Assembly: GCF_008247605.1 (NCBI RefSeq)
Contig: NZ_CP043420.1
Location: forward strand, 3,286,001-3,350,000
DNA from: Kushneria phosphatilytica
Lineage (GTDB): Bacteria > Pseudomonadota > Gammaproteobacteria > Pseudomonadales > Halomonadaceae
DNA length: 64,000 nt
Direction of reading: 5' to 3'
Shown: in pieces, positions 50,085 to 58,602 of the stretch
Layout: every line of letters begins with the position of its first letter
How positions within the stretch are numbered: position 1 is the first letter of the stretch
Translations under genes and position numbers: made by a program
Notes under the pieces: generated by a model
What the model saw: the letters and a program-made list of their open reading frames with translations, nothing else
Told to the model about the DNA's origin: nothing
Database searches by the model: none

Positions 50085-51239
50085 ATGGACACCATCGGCA
50101 GAGAACACGATGCATGGCTGACCGTCGGTATTGCCGCCTATAACAACGCCGCTCACATCCGGGCTGCCATCGATTCGGTGGTGCGCCAGACCGATCAGCG
50201 GGTCAATATCATCGTGGTCAACGACGGCTCACGGGATGACACGCTGAAGCGCATCCAGTCACTGGTGGCCGGTTATCCATCCGCCACCCGAGCGCGCGTT
50301 CTTGTCATCGATCAGCCCAACGCTGGCGTCGCGACGGTACGCAATCTCACCATCGACCGCACCACCACGCCCTTTCTCACCTTTCTGGATGGTGACGATT
50401 ACTGGCTCAGGGATTACTACACCCGTCTGGAAGCTCTCATCGGCGATGTCAGTGCACTGATTGCCGGAGAAGTGGATCTCATCGAATACAATGCCATCGC
50501 CGACCCTGGAGGGCTGACCGCAAGAGAAGGCTGGACCGGGGATCGACTGCTGCCCTTCAATGCGCTGGGCGATTATCGGGGGCCGCTCACGCCGGAACAG
50601 CTCGAACAGTTATTCATTACGTCTGAATGGTATGTCTGGACGCGCATCTATCGCCTCTCGCTGTTCGACTCCCTGCGCTTTCCGGAGACACTGCATTTCG
50701 AAGACATGATGCTGACACCCCTGCTCTATTTGCGGGCCCGACAGGTCATCGCGACCCGCGAGGCGCTGATCGCCTATCGCATCAACCCACACGGACAGGC
50801 ACGCAACACCCGGTTGCGCGACCTGGAGGACGTAGGACGCATTATCGAGCAACACGCTGAACTGGCACATCAGAGCCAGGGGGAAGAGCGCCGGCTGATG
50901 GCCCTGCTGGCCTGTCAGGACGCGCTCTATTACAAGACGGTCGCCAACCGGATCGACGGCTATTTCGCATCACTACCGAGAATACGCCAGGTCATCAAAT
51001 CTCTGAGGCCGCTCAAGGCACGCCATCAACTGGCACTGCCCTCGAACACGCGACTGCTGATGCTCTCCCCGCTGCTCTCCAATCTCTACAGCTGGCTCAA
51101 ATGGCTGCAGCTTGAGTGTCGCCGCGCTATTCGGCCAGCGCCGAGCGGGTCGTTTGTGCAGTGGTATCGGCCCGGCCGAAGAGCTCATGCAGATGGTGGC
51201 GGTAACGCTCGATCTGATCATCGACCGCCGGGGCCTTGA
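50085..51239 (+). CDS. Family 2 glycosyltransferase, copy 2, with run-on C-terminus
   Basis: A 384-residue sister of the gene at 45441. Shared blocks include LTVGIAAYN, VVNDGSRDDT, FLDGDDYW, EWYVWTRIYR, HFEDMMLTPLLYLRA and LACQDALYYK, in the same order and spacing. Similarity runs to the SNLYSWLKW block near residue 340. Beyond it the protein has about 40 Arg-, Gly- and Pro-rich residues unlike the sister. These are read through the 3' end of the convergent mdaB gene (113-base overlap), so the natural stop appears to have been lost. The start ATG follows no strong ribosome site. It lies 89 bases after the aminotransferase and is probably in the same operon. Confidence 0.85.
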   Translation: MDTIGREHDAWLTVGIAAYNNAAHIRAAIDSVVRQTDQRVNIIVVNDGSRDDTLKRIQSLVAGYPSATRARVLVIDQPNAGVATVRNLTIDRTTTPFLTFLDGDDYWLRDYYTRLEALIGDVSALIAGEVDLIEYNAIADPGGLTAREGWTGDRLLPFNALGDYRGPLTPEQLEQLFITSEWYVWTRIYRLSLFDSLRFPETLHFEDMMLTPLLYLRARQVIATREALIAYRINPHGQARNTRLRDLEDVGRIIEQHAELAHQSQGEERRLMALLACQDALYYKTVANRIDGYFASLPRIRQVIKSLRPLKARHQLALPSNTRLLMLSPLLSNLYSWLKWLQLECRRAIRPAPSGSFVQWYRPGRRAHADGGGNARSDHRPPGP

Positions 51240-51750
51240 TGACATCGGTGGCAAGAAAGGTCGGCAACGCTTCGAGGCCGAGAAACTGCTGGGACTTATG
51301 GAACGGGAAGTAGACCGCATCCACCCCTCGGCCCTCGAAGAAGTTGCCGGGCTCATCAAACGCTTCCTGTGGCGCATTCCAGGTCAGCGACAGCATATAG
51401 CGTCGCCCATGCAGCAGCCCACCACTGCCATACTGGCGGCTCGGATCGTGACGGCTGCGCCCGTCGCTGGCATAAAGCGTGCCATGACCGGTGGTCAGCA
51501 CCTCATCGAGATAGCGCTTGAGGCTCCAGGGCGCGCCCATCCACCAGCCCGGCATCTGATAGACGATGACATCCGCCTCAACGAATTTGGCCACCTCGGC
51601 CTCGGGTTCATAGCCCTCGTCCACGGTGGTGGTCATGACCTCGTGGCCCAGAGTGGTCAGCGTCTCGTGCGCTGTTTCATGCAGGGTAGTGTTGAGCCGG
51701 CCGCCGGAATGGGCAAACGGGCGCTGGCCGTTGATCAAAAGAATCTTCAA
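51127..51750 (-). CDS. mdaB: NAD(P)H quinone oxidoreductase MdaB
   Basis: A flavodoxin-fold FAD enzyme of 207 residues that reduces quinones and drugs by two electrons. MdaB hallmarks are LLINGQRPFAHSGGRLN, VIVYQMPGWWMGAPWSLKRYLDEV, GHGTLYASDGRSRHDPSRQYGSGGL, LSLTWNAPQEAF and FHKSQQFLGLEALPTF. It is divergent from a LysR regulator, the usual arrangement for a regulated gene. Its last 113 bases overlap the end of the second GT2 gene. Confidence 0.95.
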   Translation of the reverse strand: MKILLINGQRPFAHSGGRLNTTLHETAHETLTTLGHEVMTTTVDEGYEPEAEVAKFVEADVIVYQMPGWWMGAPWSLKRYLDEVLTTGHGTLYASDGRSRHDPSRQYGSGGLLHGRRYMLSLTWNAPQEAFDEPGNFFEGRGVDAVYFPFHKSQQFLGLEALPTFLATDVIKAPAVDDQIERYRHHLHELFGRADTTAQTTRSALAE

Positions 51751-51868
51751 GACGATGCTCCTGTCGCAATCGATGCGGCTTCAGGCCGCGAAGACGACGC
51801 AGCATAATCGGCCATTTGTTGCCGAAAAATGCGGTAAACTGCAAAAAACCCTTGATCAATGATCAACA

Positions 51869-52762
51869 ATGCGCAGCACGCTCGAAGAACATCAGGCCTT
51901 CATTGCCGTGGTCGATGCGGGCTCGATTACCGCCGCCGCCGAACAGCTGGGACAGACCACGTCAGGGGTCAGCCGAGCCCTCAACCGACTGGAGCGCAAG
52001 CTCGCCACCACCCTGCTGCGGCGTACCACACGCCGGCTGGAACTGACCGAAGAGGGGCGCGAATTCCTTGAGCATGCCCGCGCCATTCTCGCCGCCGTGG
52101 AAGCCGCTGAAGAGGCCATGGCACTGCATCATCAGCAGCCGGTCGGACGGCTGCGGGTCAATGCCGCCCCCACCTTCATGCAGCATGTGATGGTGCCGCT
52201 GATCGGCGAATTCCGAGCGCGCTATCCGGGTATTACGCTGGAACTCGATACCCACGACCGCTTCATCGATCTGCTTGAGCAGCGCACTGATGTCGCCATC
52301 CGCATTGGCGAGCTCAACGACTCCAGCCTGCATGCCCGCCCTCTGGGTCGCAGCCGCCTGCAGCTGCTGGCCGCACCGGGCTATCTGGCCCGCCATGGCA
52401 CCCCACAGGGGCTCGCTGATCTGAGCCGGCATACCCTGCTGGGCTTCAACCAGCTCACCCATCTCAATCGCTGGCCGCTGACGGATGACTTTGGCGGTGA
52501 TCTCACCATCTCTCCCGACCTGGCCGCTTCCAGCGCGACCACCCTGCGCAGCCTCGCACTGGCCGAACAGGGCATCGTCTGTCTGGGCGACTACACCACC
52601 GTCGCGGATCGCCACGATGGGCGCCTGGTGCCGGTACTTGAGGCGCTGACCCAGCCCCGCTTTCAGGCCATCAACGCCGTCTACTATCGCAATACCGCGC
52701 TGGCCCAGCGCATTACCCTGCTGCTGGATTTTTTGGGGGAACGCCTGAGCACGCTGCTGTAA
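51869..52762 (+). CDS. LysR-family transcriptional regulator
   Basis: A 297-residue regulator. The N-terminal winged helix-turn-helix shows ITAAAEQLGQTTSGVSRALNRLERKLATTLLRRTTRRLELTEEG. The effector domain follows from about residue 90. It lies 118 bases from divergent mdaB, which is its most likely target, as in several quinone-reductase loci. It is followed on the same strand by a hydroxyacid dehydrogenase gene 60 bases later, which may also be a target. The effector is unknown. Confidence 0.9.
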   Translation: MRSTLEEHQAFIAVVDAGSITAAAEQLGQTTSGVSRALNRLERKLATTLLRRTTRRLELTEEGREFLEHARAILAAVEAAEEAMALHHQQPVGRLRVNAAPTFMQHVMVPLIGEFRARYPGITLELDTHDRFIDLLEQRTDVAIRIGELNDSSLHARPLGRSRLQLLAAPGYLARHGTPQGLADLSRHTLLGFNQLTHLNRWPLTDDFGGDLTISPDLAASSATTLRSLALAEQGIVCLGDYTTVADRHDGRLVPVLEALTQPRFQAINAVYYRNTALAQRITLLLDFLGERLSTLL

Positions 52763-52822
52763 CGGTCCAACGACACCACGAAAGCTGCCAGAATACCGGA
52801 GCCCTGTTTTCGGAGAACCACC

Positions 52823-53764
52823 ATGCCGCTCGATCTTCTGGTCGTGACCCGCCTCTCCCGCCACCACCAGCAACAGCTGCATCAGGCGGGGTTTCGTGTC
52901 CACATGGGCGAACGCCCCGAGCAACGCCGCGAGGCAGTGGCCGAGTATGGCGACTCGATCCGCGCCGTACTCACCATCGGCACCATAGGCTTCACCGCTG
53001 AAGAGATGGATGAGCTGCCCCGGCTTGGCCTGATCTGCGCGCAGGGAGTCGGTTTCGAGGGCGTCGATGTCGAGGCGGCCCACCAGCGCGGCATCGCCGT
53101 GACACACGGCCCCGGCACCAACGCTGAAACCGTGGCCGACCACACCCTGGGGCTGATGCTGGCCTGTCTGCGCCGTATCCCACAAAGTGATGCCGCAGTA
53201 CGACGCGGCGAATGGCAGACCGCCCGGCGCAGTCACCCTGATCTGCATGGCAGGACCCTGGGGCTGCTGGGGATGGGCAATATCGCCCGAGCGATCGCCA
53301 GACGGGCCCATTACGGCTTTGACATGCCGGTGATCTACTACAGCCGTTCGCCGAAACCGGAGCTGGCGTATCATCATGAGAGCGATGCACTGCGCGTCGC
53401 CGAGCAGGCGGATGTGCTGGTTGCCGCCCTGCCCGGAGGCCCTGACACACGTCATCTGGTCGATGCCACGATGCTTGCGGCACTGGGCACGAAAGGCGTG
53501 CTGATCAACATCGGTCGTGGCAGCGTGGTCGACACCGAAGCTCTTGTCGCCGCCATCCGTGAACAGCGCATCGCTTCGGCCGGACTGGATGTGATCGATG
53601 GCGAGCCGGAAGTGCCCGAGGCAGTGCTCGCCGAAGAATCCATCATCCTGACCCCGCACACCGCCGGGCTTTCTCCGAGTGCACTCGATGCCACCATCGA
53701 GCTGGTCATTCGCAATCTTCAGGCGTTCGAGGCCGGTGAGACACTGATGACCCCGGTCAGGTGA
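52823..53764 (+). CDS. D-isomer-specific 2-hydroxyacid dehydrogenase
   Basis: A cytoplasmic NAD(P)-dependent reductase of 313 residues that interconverts a 2-hydroxy acid and a 2-keto acid (glyoxylate/hydroxypyruvate reductase group). The NAD fold is LGLLGMGNIARAIARRA. The catalytic residues sit in NIGRGSVVDTEAL (Arg region), GEPEVPEAVL (Glu) and LTPHTAG (His). The substrate is not settled by sequence. It lies between a LysR gene and a convergent carboxylate-type permease gene, so a role in acid catabolism is plausible. Confidence 0.9.
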   Translation: MPLDLLVVTRLSRHHQQQLHQAGFRVHMGERPEQRREAVAEYGDSIRAVLTIGTIGFTAEEMDELPRLGLICAQGVGFEGVDVEAAHQRGIAVTHGPGTNAETVADHTLGLMLACLRRIPQSDAAVRRGEWQTARRSHPDLHGRTLGLLGMGNIARAIARRAHYGFDMPVIYYSRSPKPELAYHHESDALRVAEQADVLVAALPGGPDTRHLVDATMLAALGTKGVLINIGRGSVVDTEALVAAIREQRIASAGLDVIDGEPEVPEAVLAEESIILTPHTAGLSPSALDATIELVIRNLQAFEAGETLMTPVR

Positions 53765-53773
53765 CCGGGGTCA
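53748..53773. terminator. Perfect 12-base hairpin at convergent gene ends
   Basis: Arms TGACCCCGGTCA (53748-53759) and TGACCGGGGTCA (53762-53773) with a two-base loop. The dehydrogenase stop codon lies in the right arm. No T tract follows. Confidence 0.55.
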
Positions 53774-53800
53774 GGCAGATCGACGGCGGGCGGGCCTGGC

Positions 53801-55102
53801 TCAGAACAGAAAGCTCAAGCCGAGGTTGAACAGCAGGGCCACCCCGAAGCCCAGTGGCGCCGCGCGAAACAGCAGTTTGGGGAAGAGTTCGGCACGTTTT
53901 TCATCCGTCGGGCAGGCGCCCAGGATCAGACTGCCACCGGACGAGAATGGGGAGATGGCCGTGGCCTGAGCCCCCACCACGATGCTGATGAACAGGATCA
54001 TCGGGTCGATCGAGAGCGAGTGGGCAATCGGCAGCACAATCGGGAAGAGCGCCGGCGTCACCACCCCGAGCGTGCTGGCAAAGAGTGACATCAGCGCCGC
54101 CACCACCCCGAAGGCCACGGGTACCAGTACCGGCGGAATGCTGCTGCCGATCCAGGAGGCCAGCAGATCGATCGTGCCCGCCTTGATGGCAATCGCGATC
54201 AGCATGCCGACACCGCAGATCATGATCAGCGTCCCCCAGGGCACCGCCGCAATCGCCTTGCGCTCGTCGCCGAGTTTCAGCAGCAGCGCGATGACCGAAA
54301 AGATGCTGGCTACCAGGCCGATGTTGATCCGCGCATTGACGTAACCGACCACCGCACTCTCCGGCATGATCAGATGGGCGATCGGCGGCAGCAGCACCAC
54401 AGCCATCATGATCAAAGTCAGGGTCAGCGTGATGCGCTGTTCACGGTTCAGCGGGCTCGGTGCTTCGACGTGCTGCATGGCATCGGCCATGGCGCGCTTG
54501 TTGTTGGACAGAAAGACGAACCCGGAAACGACAATCAGCGGAATGATGGCCGTCGCGACAAAGATGCCGATGGCATTGACGAAGGCTTCACTCTCCGGCA
54601 CGCCCGAGCCGGTCATCAGGCTGCGAAAGATGATACCGCTCTGACTCGAGACGAAATTGGCCCCGGCCAGCGCGCCATAGTTGACCGCCATCCCGCCGGC
54701 AATCAGGCTCAGGCCGGTACGCGCACACAGCATCAGGGTAATCGGCGCCATGAACGCCAGCACCGTGTAATACCCCGCCCCGAGGGCCGCAATCAGGGTC
54801 GATGCCCCCAGGATGGCGTAGGGCAGAAAGTGGGGCACCCGCCGACAGCGATACATCATCTGCTCGGCCAGCTTCTCCAGCGTCCCGTTGACGATGGCAA
54901 AGCTGTAAAAGAGGCAGACCGAGAAGATGATGAAGAAAATCTTCAGCGGCCAGAGATGAATCACCTCGGCCGGCGTCATGCCCATCACGAAACTGCCGAT
55001 CAGGTAGGCCAGCGCAATGGCAAACAGACCGATATTGATGCGGGTAAGGTATCCCAGCGCGATGGCGAGCACGATCGCACCGACAACGAGCAGACTGAGC
55101 AT
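53801..55102 (-). CDS. MatC_N/SLC13-type permease, putative carboxylate transporter
   Basis: A polytopic inner-membrane protein of 433 residues with about eleven hydrophobic segments. The N-terminal half (IFFIIFSVCLFYSFAIVNGTLEKLAE, YTVLAFMAPI, GGMAVNYGALAGANFVSSQSG) resembles the MatC N-terminal domain of malonate/dicarboxylate carriers. The C-terminal half ends with VGAQATAISPFSSGGSLILGACP, a re-entrant-loop motif like those of dicarboxylate transporters. It is 31 bases after the amidohydrolase gene, so both likely belong to the GntR-controlled unit. Substrate not determined. Confidence 0.82.
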   Translation of the reverse strand: MLSLLVVGAIVLAIALGYLTRINIGLFAIALAYLIGSFVMGMTPAEVIHLWPLKIFFIIFSVCLFYSFAIVNGTLEKLAEQMMYRCRRVPHFLPYAILGASTLIAALGAGYYTVLAFMAPITLMLCARTGLSLIAGGMAVNYGALAGANFVSSQSGIIFRSLMTGSGVPESEAFVNAIGIFVATAIIPLIVVSGFVFLSNNKRAMADAMQHVEAPSPLNREQRITLTLTLIMMAVVLLPPIAHLIMPESAVVGYVNARINIGLVASIFSVIALLLKLGDERKAIAAVPWGTLIMICGVGMLIAIAIKAGTIDLLASWIGSSIPPVLVPVAFGVVAALMSLFASTLGVVTPALFPIVLPIAHSLSIDPMILFISIVVGAQATAISPFSSGGSLILGACPTDEKRAELFPKLLFRAAPLGFGVALLFNLGLSFLF

Positions 55103-55133
55103 GAGGCTCTCCGGATGAGTCGGGGTAACGGGG

Positions 55134-55967
55134 TTAGCGAACGCCGTCGAGACCGAACAGACGAGCCGGGTTGTTCACCAGCACCTGTTGTCGATCATCG
55201 GCATCGGGGAGCAGTCGCTGCAGCAGGGCAAACTGCTCGTCGTAATCGGTGTGCGTCTCGAAGCGGGTGTGCGGCCAGTCACTGCCCCAGACAAACCGGT
55301 CCAGGCCACCGCGTACCTGGCGCATTGTCTCCAGCGAGGCCTGGGCGCCCGCCTCCGACAGCGCACTGCGATAGGCCGCCGACAGCTTGACCCACAATCG
55401 CCCTTCGGCCAGCCCGTCGAGCAGCGCTCGGTGCTCGGGCACGGTGGCATCAAGCGGCCCTTTCGGCAGTCCGAAATGATCAATCACCACGCTCACGCCT
55501 GACGCCTGAATGGTGGGCAGAATGGCACCGAGATCCTCGGCACCACGCTGAATCTCGAGTGACCAGCGCCGCTCGACCAGGCGTGCGAACAGCCGCTGCC
55601 AGCGGGCACTGCCATAGTCATCCAGCGTGCGACCGATCAGATTCAGGCGAATGCTGACCACACCGGCCTGCTGCAATTCATCAAGGCCCGCCTCGTCGAT
55701 CTCCGGCTCGACCACAGCCGTACCACGCAGGCGTTCGCCGTATTGGCGCAGTGCGGCGAGCATGTAACCATTGTCGGTACCCAGAAAGCTGGGCTGGACC
55801 AGCATGCCATGAGACAGCCCGTGGCGGTCGAGATGCGCGAGATACTGCGCGACCGGGGCCTCATAATCGGGGCTGTAGCGTCGCTCCGGTACCATCGGCA
55901 GATCCGGTGAAAAGATATGTGCATGAGCATCGACGCCACGGACAATGCGCGGGTGCGGTGATGGCAT
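55134..55967 (-). CDS. Amidohydrolase, lactonase-like (LigI/GLI type)
   Basis: A TIM-barrel hydrolase of 277 residues. The first strand carries GVDAHAHIFSP (His-x-His), followed by VVIDHFGLPKG (barrel His) and VWGSDWPHTRFE (late Asp). This order resembles 2-pyrone-4,6-dicarboxylate lactonase and galactarolactone isomerase, which act on lactones of dicarboxylic acids. The ATG at 55967 is preferred over the GTG at 55991, because AGGA lies upstream of it. It heads a minus-strand unit with the permease and is divergent from a GntR gene, with an operator-like palindrome between. The substrate is inferred, not known. Confidence 0.82.
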   Translation of the reverse strand: MPSPHPRIVRGVDAHAHIFSPDLPMVPERRYSPDYEAPVAQYLAHLDRHGLSHGMLVQPSFLGTDNGYMLAALRQYGERLRGTAVVEPEIDEAGLDELQQAGVVSIRLNLIGRTLDDYGSARWQRLFARLVERRWSLEIQRGAEDLGAILPTIQASGVSVVIDHFGLPKGPLDATVPEHRALLDGLAEGRLWVKLSAAYRSALSEAGAQASLETMRQVRGGLDRFVWGSDWPHTRFETHTDYDEQFALLQRLLPDADDRQQVLVNNPARLFGLDGVR

Positions 55968-56030
55968 GAAAAACCCGTCCTGTTCGGTCACCGGGAAAAG
56001 CAGGCGCAGTGGACCACCGCTTTCATCCAG

Positions 56031-56050
56031 TCATATATATGAATATATGA
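56031..56050. promoter_or_regulatory. Operator-like palindrome between amidohydrolase and GntR gene
   Basis: Eight-base arms TCATATAT (56031-56038) and ATATATGA (56043-56050) with a four-base spacer, in an AT-rich pocket of otherwise GC-rich DNA. It lies between the divergent starts and probably binds the GntR protein at 56147. Confidence 0.6.
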
Positions 56051-56146
56051 CCCTAAGGCGGTCCCGTGGTCAGGTCAATTGAGCCGAGGTACGACATTGG
56101 TCGCATCAAACGCCCAGAGCGTCTTCGTTAACAGACAGGTAGTGGC

Positions 56147-56884
56147 ATGAATCAATGGAAGCAGGGCTCGGATGCACGTCTGCCGCTTTACCAACGGCTG
56201 CGGGAAGAGATCATGGATCGGATCGCCAGCGGCGAATGGCCCCCCGATAAGCCCATTCCCACCGAAGCGGCGCTGACCCAGCGCTATGACGTGGCTGTCG
56301 GCACGGTTAGAAAGGCCATCGACACCCTGGTCCACGATGGGCTGCTCGAACGCAGTCAGGGGCGCGGCACCTTCATCCGCCGCCCCGATTTCGATGCCTC
56401 TCTGTTTCGCTTCTTTCGCCAGGTCGATGCTGCCGGCCACGCCCGCGTGCCGGATAGCCGCATTCTTGCACGCACCCTGGAGCAGCCCGCCGAGCCGATC
56501 GCCAGGGCGCTGGCGCTGCCTGTGGAGGAACAGACCCTGAAGCTCGACCGGCTGCGCACCCTTGAAGATGGCAGCGTGCTGAAGGAAGAGATCTGGTTAC
56601 CGGCGACCCGCTTTGCCCCGCTCAAGGAGATCGAGCTCGAACGCTTCGGCACGCTGCTCTACCCCTTTTACGAGTCGCAGTGTGGTCAGCGGGTGGGCTC
56701 AGCCCGGGAAACCCTGACGGTCGAGACTGCCGATCAGGAGACGGCGCAGGCGCTGGGGATCGCGACCGGTGATCCGGTGGTAGTCATCGAACGCGTGGCG
56801 CTTGGCTATGATCGCACGCCGCTGGAGTATCGACGCTCACGCGGGCCGGCCGCTACCTTCCGCTATCAGGTCGAGATCTCGTGA
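56147..56884 (+). CDS. GntR-family regulator with UTRA domain, copy 1
   Basis: A HutC-type regulator of 245 residues. The winged helix DNA-binding domain shows PLYQRLREEIMDRIASGEWPPDKPIPTEAALTQRYDVAVGTVRKAIDTL. The UTRA ligand-binding domain follows from about residue 80 (VEEQTLKLDRLR, ATFRYQVEIS at the end). It is divergent from the amidohydrolase-permease unit with a palindrome between, so it probably represses that unit until the substrate is present. Its 3' end converges on murI 21 bases away. Confidence 0.9.
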   Translation: MNQWKQGSDARLPLYQRLREEIMDRIASGEWPPDKPIPTEAALTQRYDVAVGTVRKAIDTLVHDGLLERSQGRGTFIRRPDFDASLFRFFRQVDAAGHARVPDSRILARTLEQPAEPIARALALPVEEQTLKLDRLRTLEDGSVLKEEIWLPATRFAPLKEIELERFGTLLYPFYESQCGQRVGSARETLTVETADQETAQALGIATGDPVVVIERVALGYDRTPLEYRRSRGPAATFRYQVEIS

Positions 56885-56905
56885 AGCTCCCGGCAATCGC
56901 GGCCC

Positions 56906-57763
56906 TCAATCCGTCAGCGGGTCGATCAGGGTAAAGCCCCGGCGGCGCAGCAAGGGCGTGAGTGCCGCGTTATCGGAGCGTTTCGCCGTCAATTGAAAAC
57001 GATGCACTGGCCTGACCGGCTCAGACGATGAGTCGATATCCAGCAGCATCGCCAGCCGTCGAGCCACCGGCTCGGCGGTATCCACCAGCTGCACCGGGCC
57101 CAGTTGACCGCGAATGGCCTCGGCCAGCAGCGGATAATGCGTACACCCCAGCACCACCGTATCCAGCCCGGCCGCCCGCGCCTGTTGCAGCGGCGCAAGT
57201 TCGGCAGCCAAAAGGGCAGTATCCGGCGCCACGCCGCGCATGGCCGCCTCGGCAACACCGGCCAGGTGGCGCGCACCCACACGAATTACCCGACAGTGCG
57301 CTGCAAAACGCGCAATCAGCGTATCGACATAAGGGCCCTGTGTTGTGCCGGGCGTGGCCAGCAGGCCGATCACCCCGCTGCGGGTCAATTGCGCTGCGGT
57401 GCGAATGGCCGGCACCACCCCGATCACCGGGCACGCCACCCGCTCACGCAGCGCGTCCAGCACCACCGTACTGGCGGTATTGCAGGCAATCACGATGGCC
57501 CGGAGCGACTGCGCCGCCTGCACCTGCGCCACCAGTGAGAGCATCCGCACGATCAGAGCGTCACGCGATAACTCGCCATAAGGGAACCAGGCGTTATCCG
57601 CGACATACAAAAGCGGCAGTGCCGGGCAACGCCGCTGAATGGCCTCGGCAATGGTCAGCCCACCCACACCGGAATCGATCATCAGTACCGTTGATGCCTG
57701 CCCCACCTCACCGCTTGCCATCTCCGCATTGGCCCTGTGCTGATTCACAAAAATTCGGGGCAT
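56906..57763 (-). CDS. murI: Glutamate racemase
   Basis: Supplies D-glutamate for peptidoglycan, cytoplasmic, 285 residues. The two catalytic cysteines are in VIACNTAST and VVLGCTHYPLL, with the ligand loop MIDSGVGGLTIAEAI at the start and VADNAWFPYG. The first 28 residues are unusually long for the family; alternative starts exist near 57721. The ribosome site is weak. It lies alone between two GntR-controlled modules and is unlikely to be part of either. Confidence 0.93.
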   Translation of the reverse strand: MPRIFVNQHRANAEMASGEVGQASTVLMIDSGVGGLTIAEAIQRRCPALPLLYVADNAWFPYGELSRDALIVRMLSLVAQVQAAQSLRAIVIACNTASTVVLDALRERVACPVIGVVPAIRTAAQLTRSGVIGLLATPGTTQGPYVDTLIARFAAHCRVIRVGARHLAGVAEAAMRGVAPDTALLAAELAPLQQARAAGLDTVVLGCTHYPLLAEAIRGQLGPVQLVDTAEPVARRLAMLLDIDSSSEPVRPVHRFQLTAKRSDNAALTPLLRRRGFTLIDPLTD

Positions 57764-57879
57764 TATCGCTCATCGGCATGCCAGCGACATGACCAAGCTC
57801 AATGTCGCATCATGGATCGCTGACTGCTTCGACCAAGGGCTGATCGACGAATGTCCAGGTGCCGGAAACAGGCTGGCAC

Positions 57880-57910
57880 TGTACAAGTATGTACATGAAC
57901 AAACATGTAC
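57880..57910. promoter_or_regulatory. Operator repeats over the GntR copy 2 start
   Basis: TGTACA at 57880-57885 and again at 57890-57895, spaced by four bases; the inverted pair GTACATG (57891-57897) and CATGTAC (57904-57910) overlaps the second. These fit GntR-type sites (TGT-N-ACA class). The overlap with the gene's start codon suggests autorepression. Confidence 0.7.
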
Positions 57911-58602
57911 GATTTGGCAAAAAGCAGCGTGTCGTCGATGAGCTGGGACGTCGTATTCGCAGCGGTGAGTGGTCTTCAGGCCGCCAGCTGCCCGGCGAGC
58001 ATCAGTTGGCGACAGAATTCAATGTCAGCCGCGGTACGCTGCGTCAGGCGCTGCTGGAGCTTCAGCGCCAGCAGTACATCGCGACCCAGAGCGGCGTGGG
58101 CTCCTTCGTCACCTTCGATGGTATCGCCCTGGATCAACAGCAGGGCTGGGCCCGAGCACTGGCCCGTTCCGGGGTCCGCATCGTCACCGAACTATTGAGC
58201 ATTGAATGCGTGCATGACGATGCACTGGCCGATCGCGTCCACTGCAACCGCTTCGTGGAAATCGTGCGCCGCCGGCGTCTGGCCGAGGGCGAAATCGTCT
58301 CGCTGGAACGCTCTCTGATACCGGCGCGCGGCCAACTGTCCAACCTGCCGGAGCACGGTCTTCTCAACGACTCCATCACCGACACCCTGGCAGCCCATGA
58401 GCTGATAGCCGCTCGCGGCGAGCAGTGGTTGAGCATTGCCGCACTCGATGAACAGCAGGCCCAACAGCTCAACAGAGCGACCGGGACCCTGTTCATGCAA
58501 TCGACGCGTCTGACCCTCGATGCCGATGATCGCTTTGTCGAACACGTGACCAGCCTGCTCGATCCCGCCCACTTTCACTTCCATCTGGCCTTTGACTCAT
58601 GA
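57895..58602 (+). CDS. GntR-family regulator, YegW-like, copy 2
   Basis: A HutC/UTRA-type regulator of about 235 residues. The DNA-binding domain is RVVDELGRRIRSGEWSSGRQLPGEHQLATEFNVSRGTLRQALLELQ, followed by a UTRA domain ending FVEHVTSLLDPAHFHFHL. The start is uncertain: ATG codons at 57889 and 57895 both lie inside the operator-like repeats, and a GTG at 57859 is possible. Its stop overlaps the next gene's start by four bases (ATGA), so it heads a four-gene operon with a hydrolase, a permease and a kinase. It most likely represses this operon and itself. Confidence 0.88.
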   Translation: MNKHVRFGKKQRVVDELGRRIRSGEWSSGRQLPGEHQLATEFNVSRGTLRQALLELQRQQYIATQSGVGSFVTFDGIALDQQQGWARALARSGVRIVTELLSIECVHDDALADRVHCNRFVEIVRRRRLAEGEIVSLERSLIPARGQLSNLPEHGLLNDSITDTLAAHELIAARGEQWLSIAALDEQQAQQLNRATGTLFMQSTRLTLDADDRFVEHVTSLLDPAHFHFHLAFDS

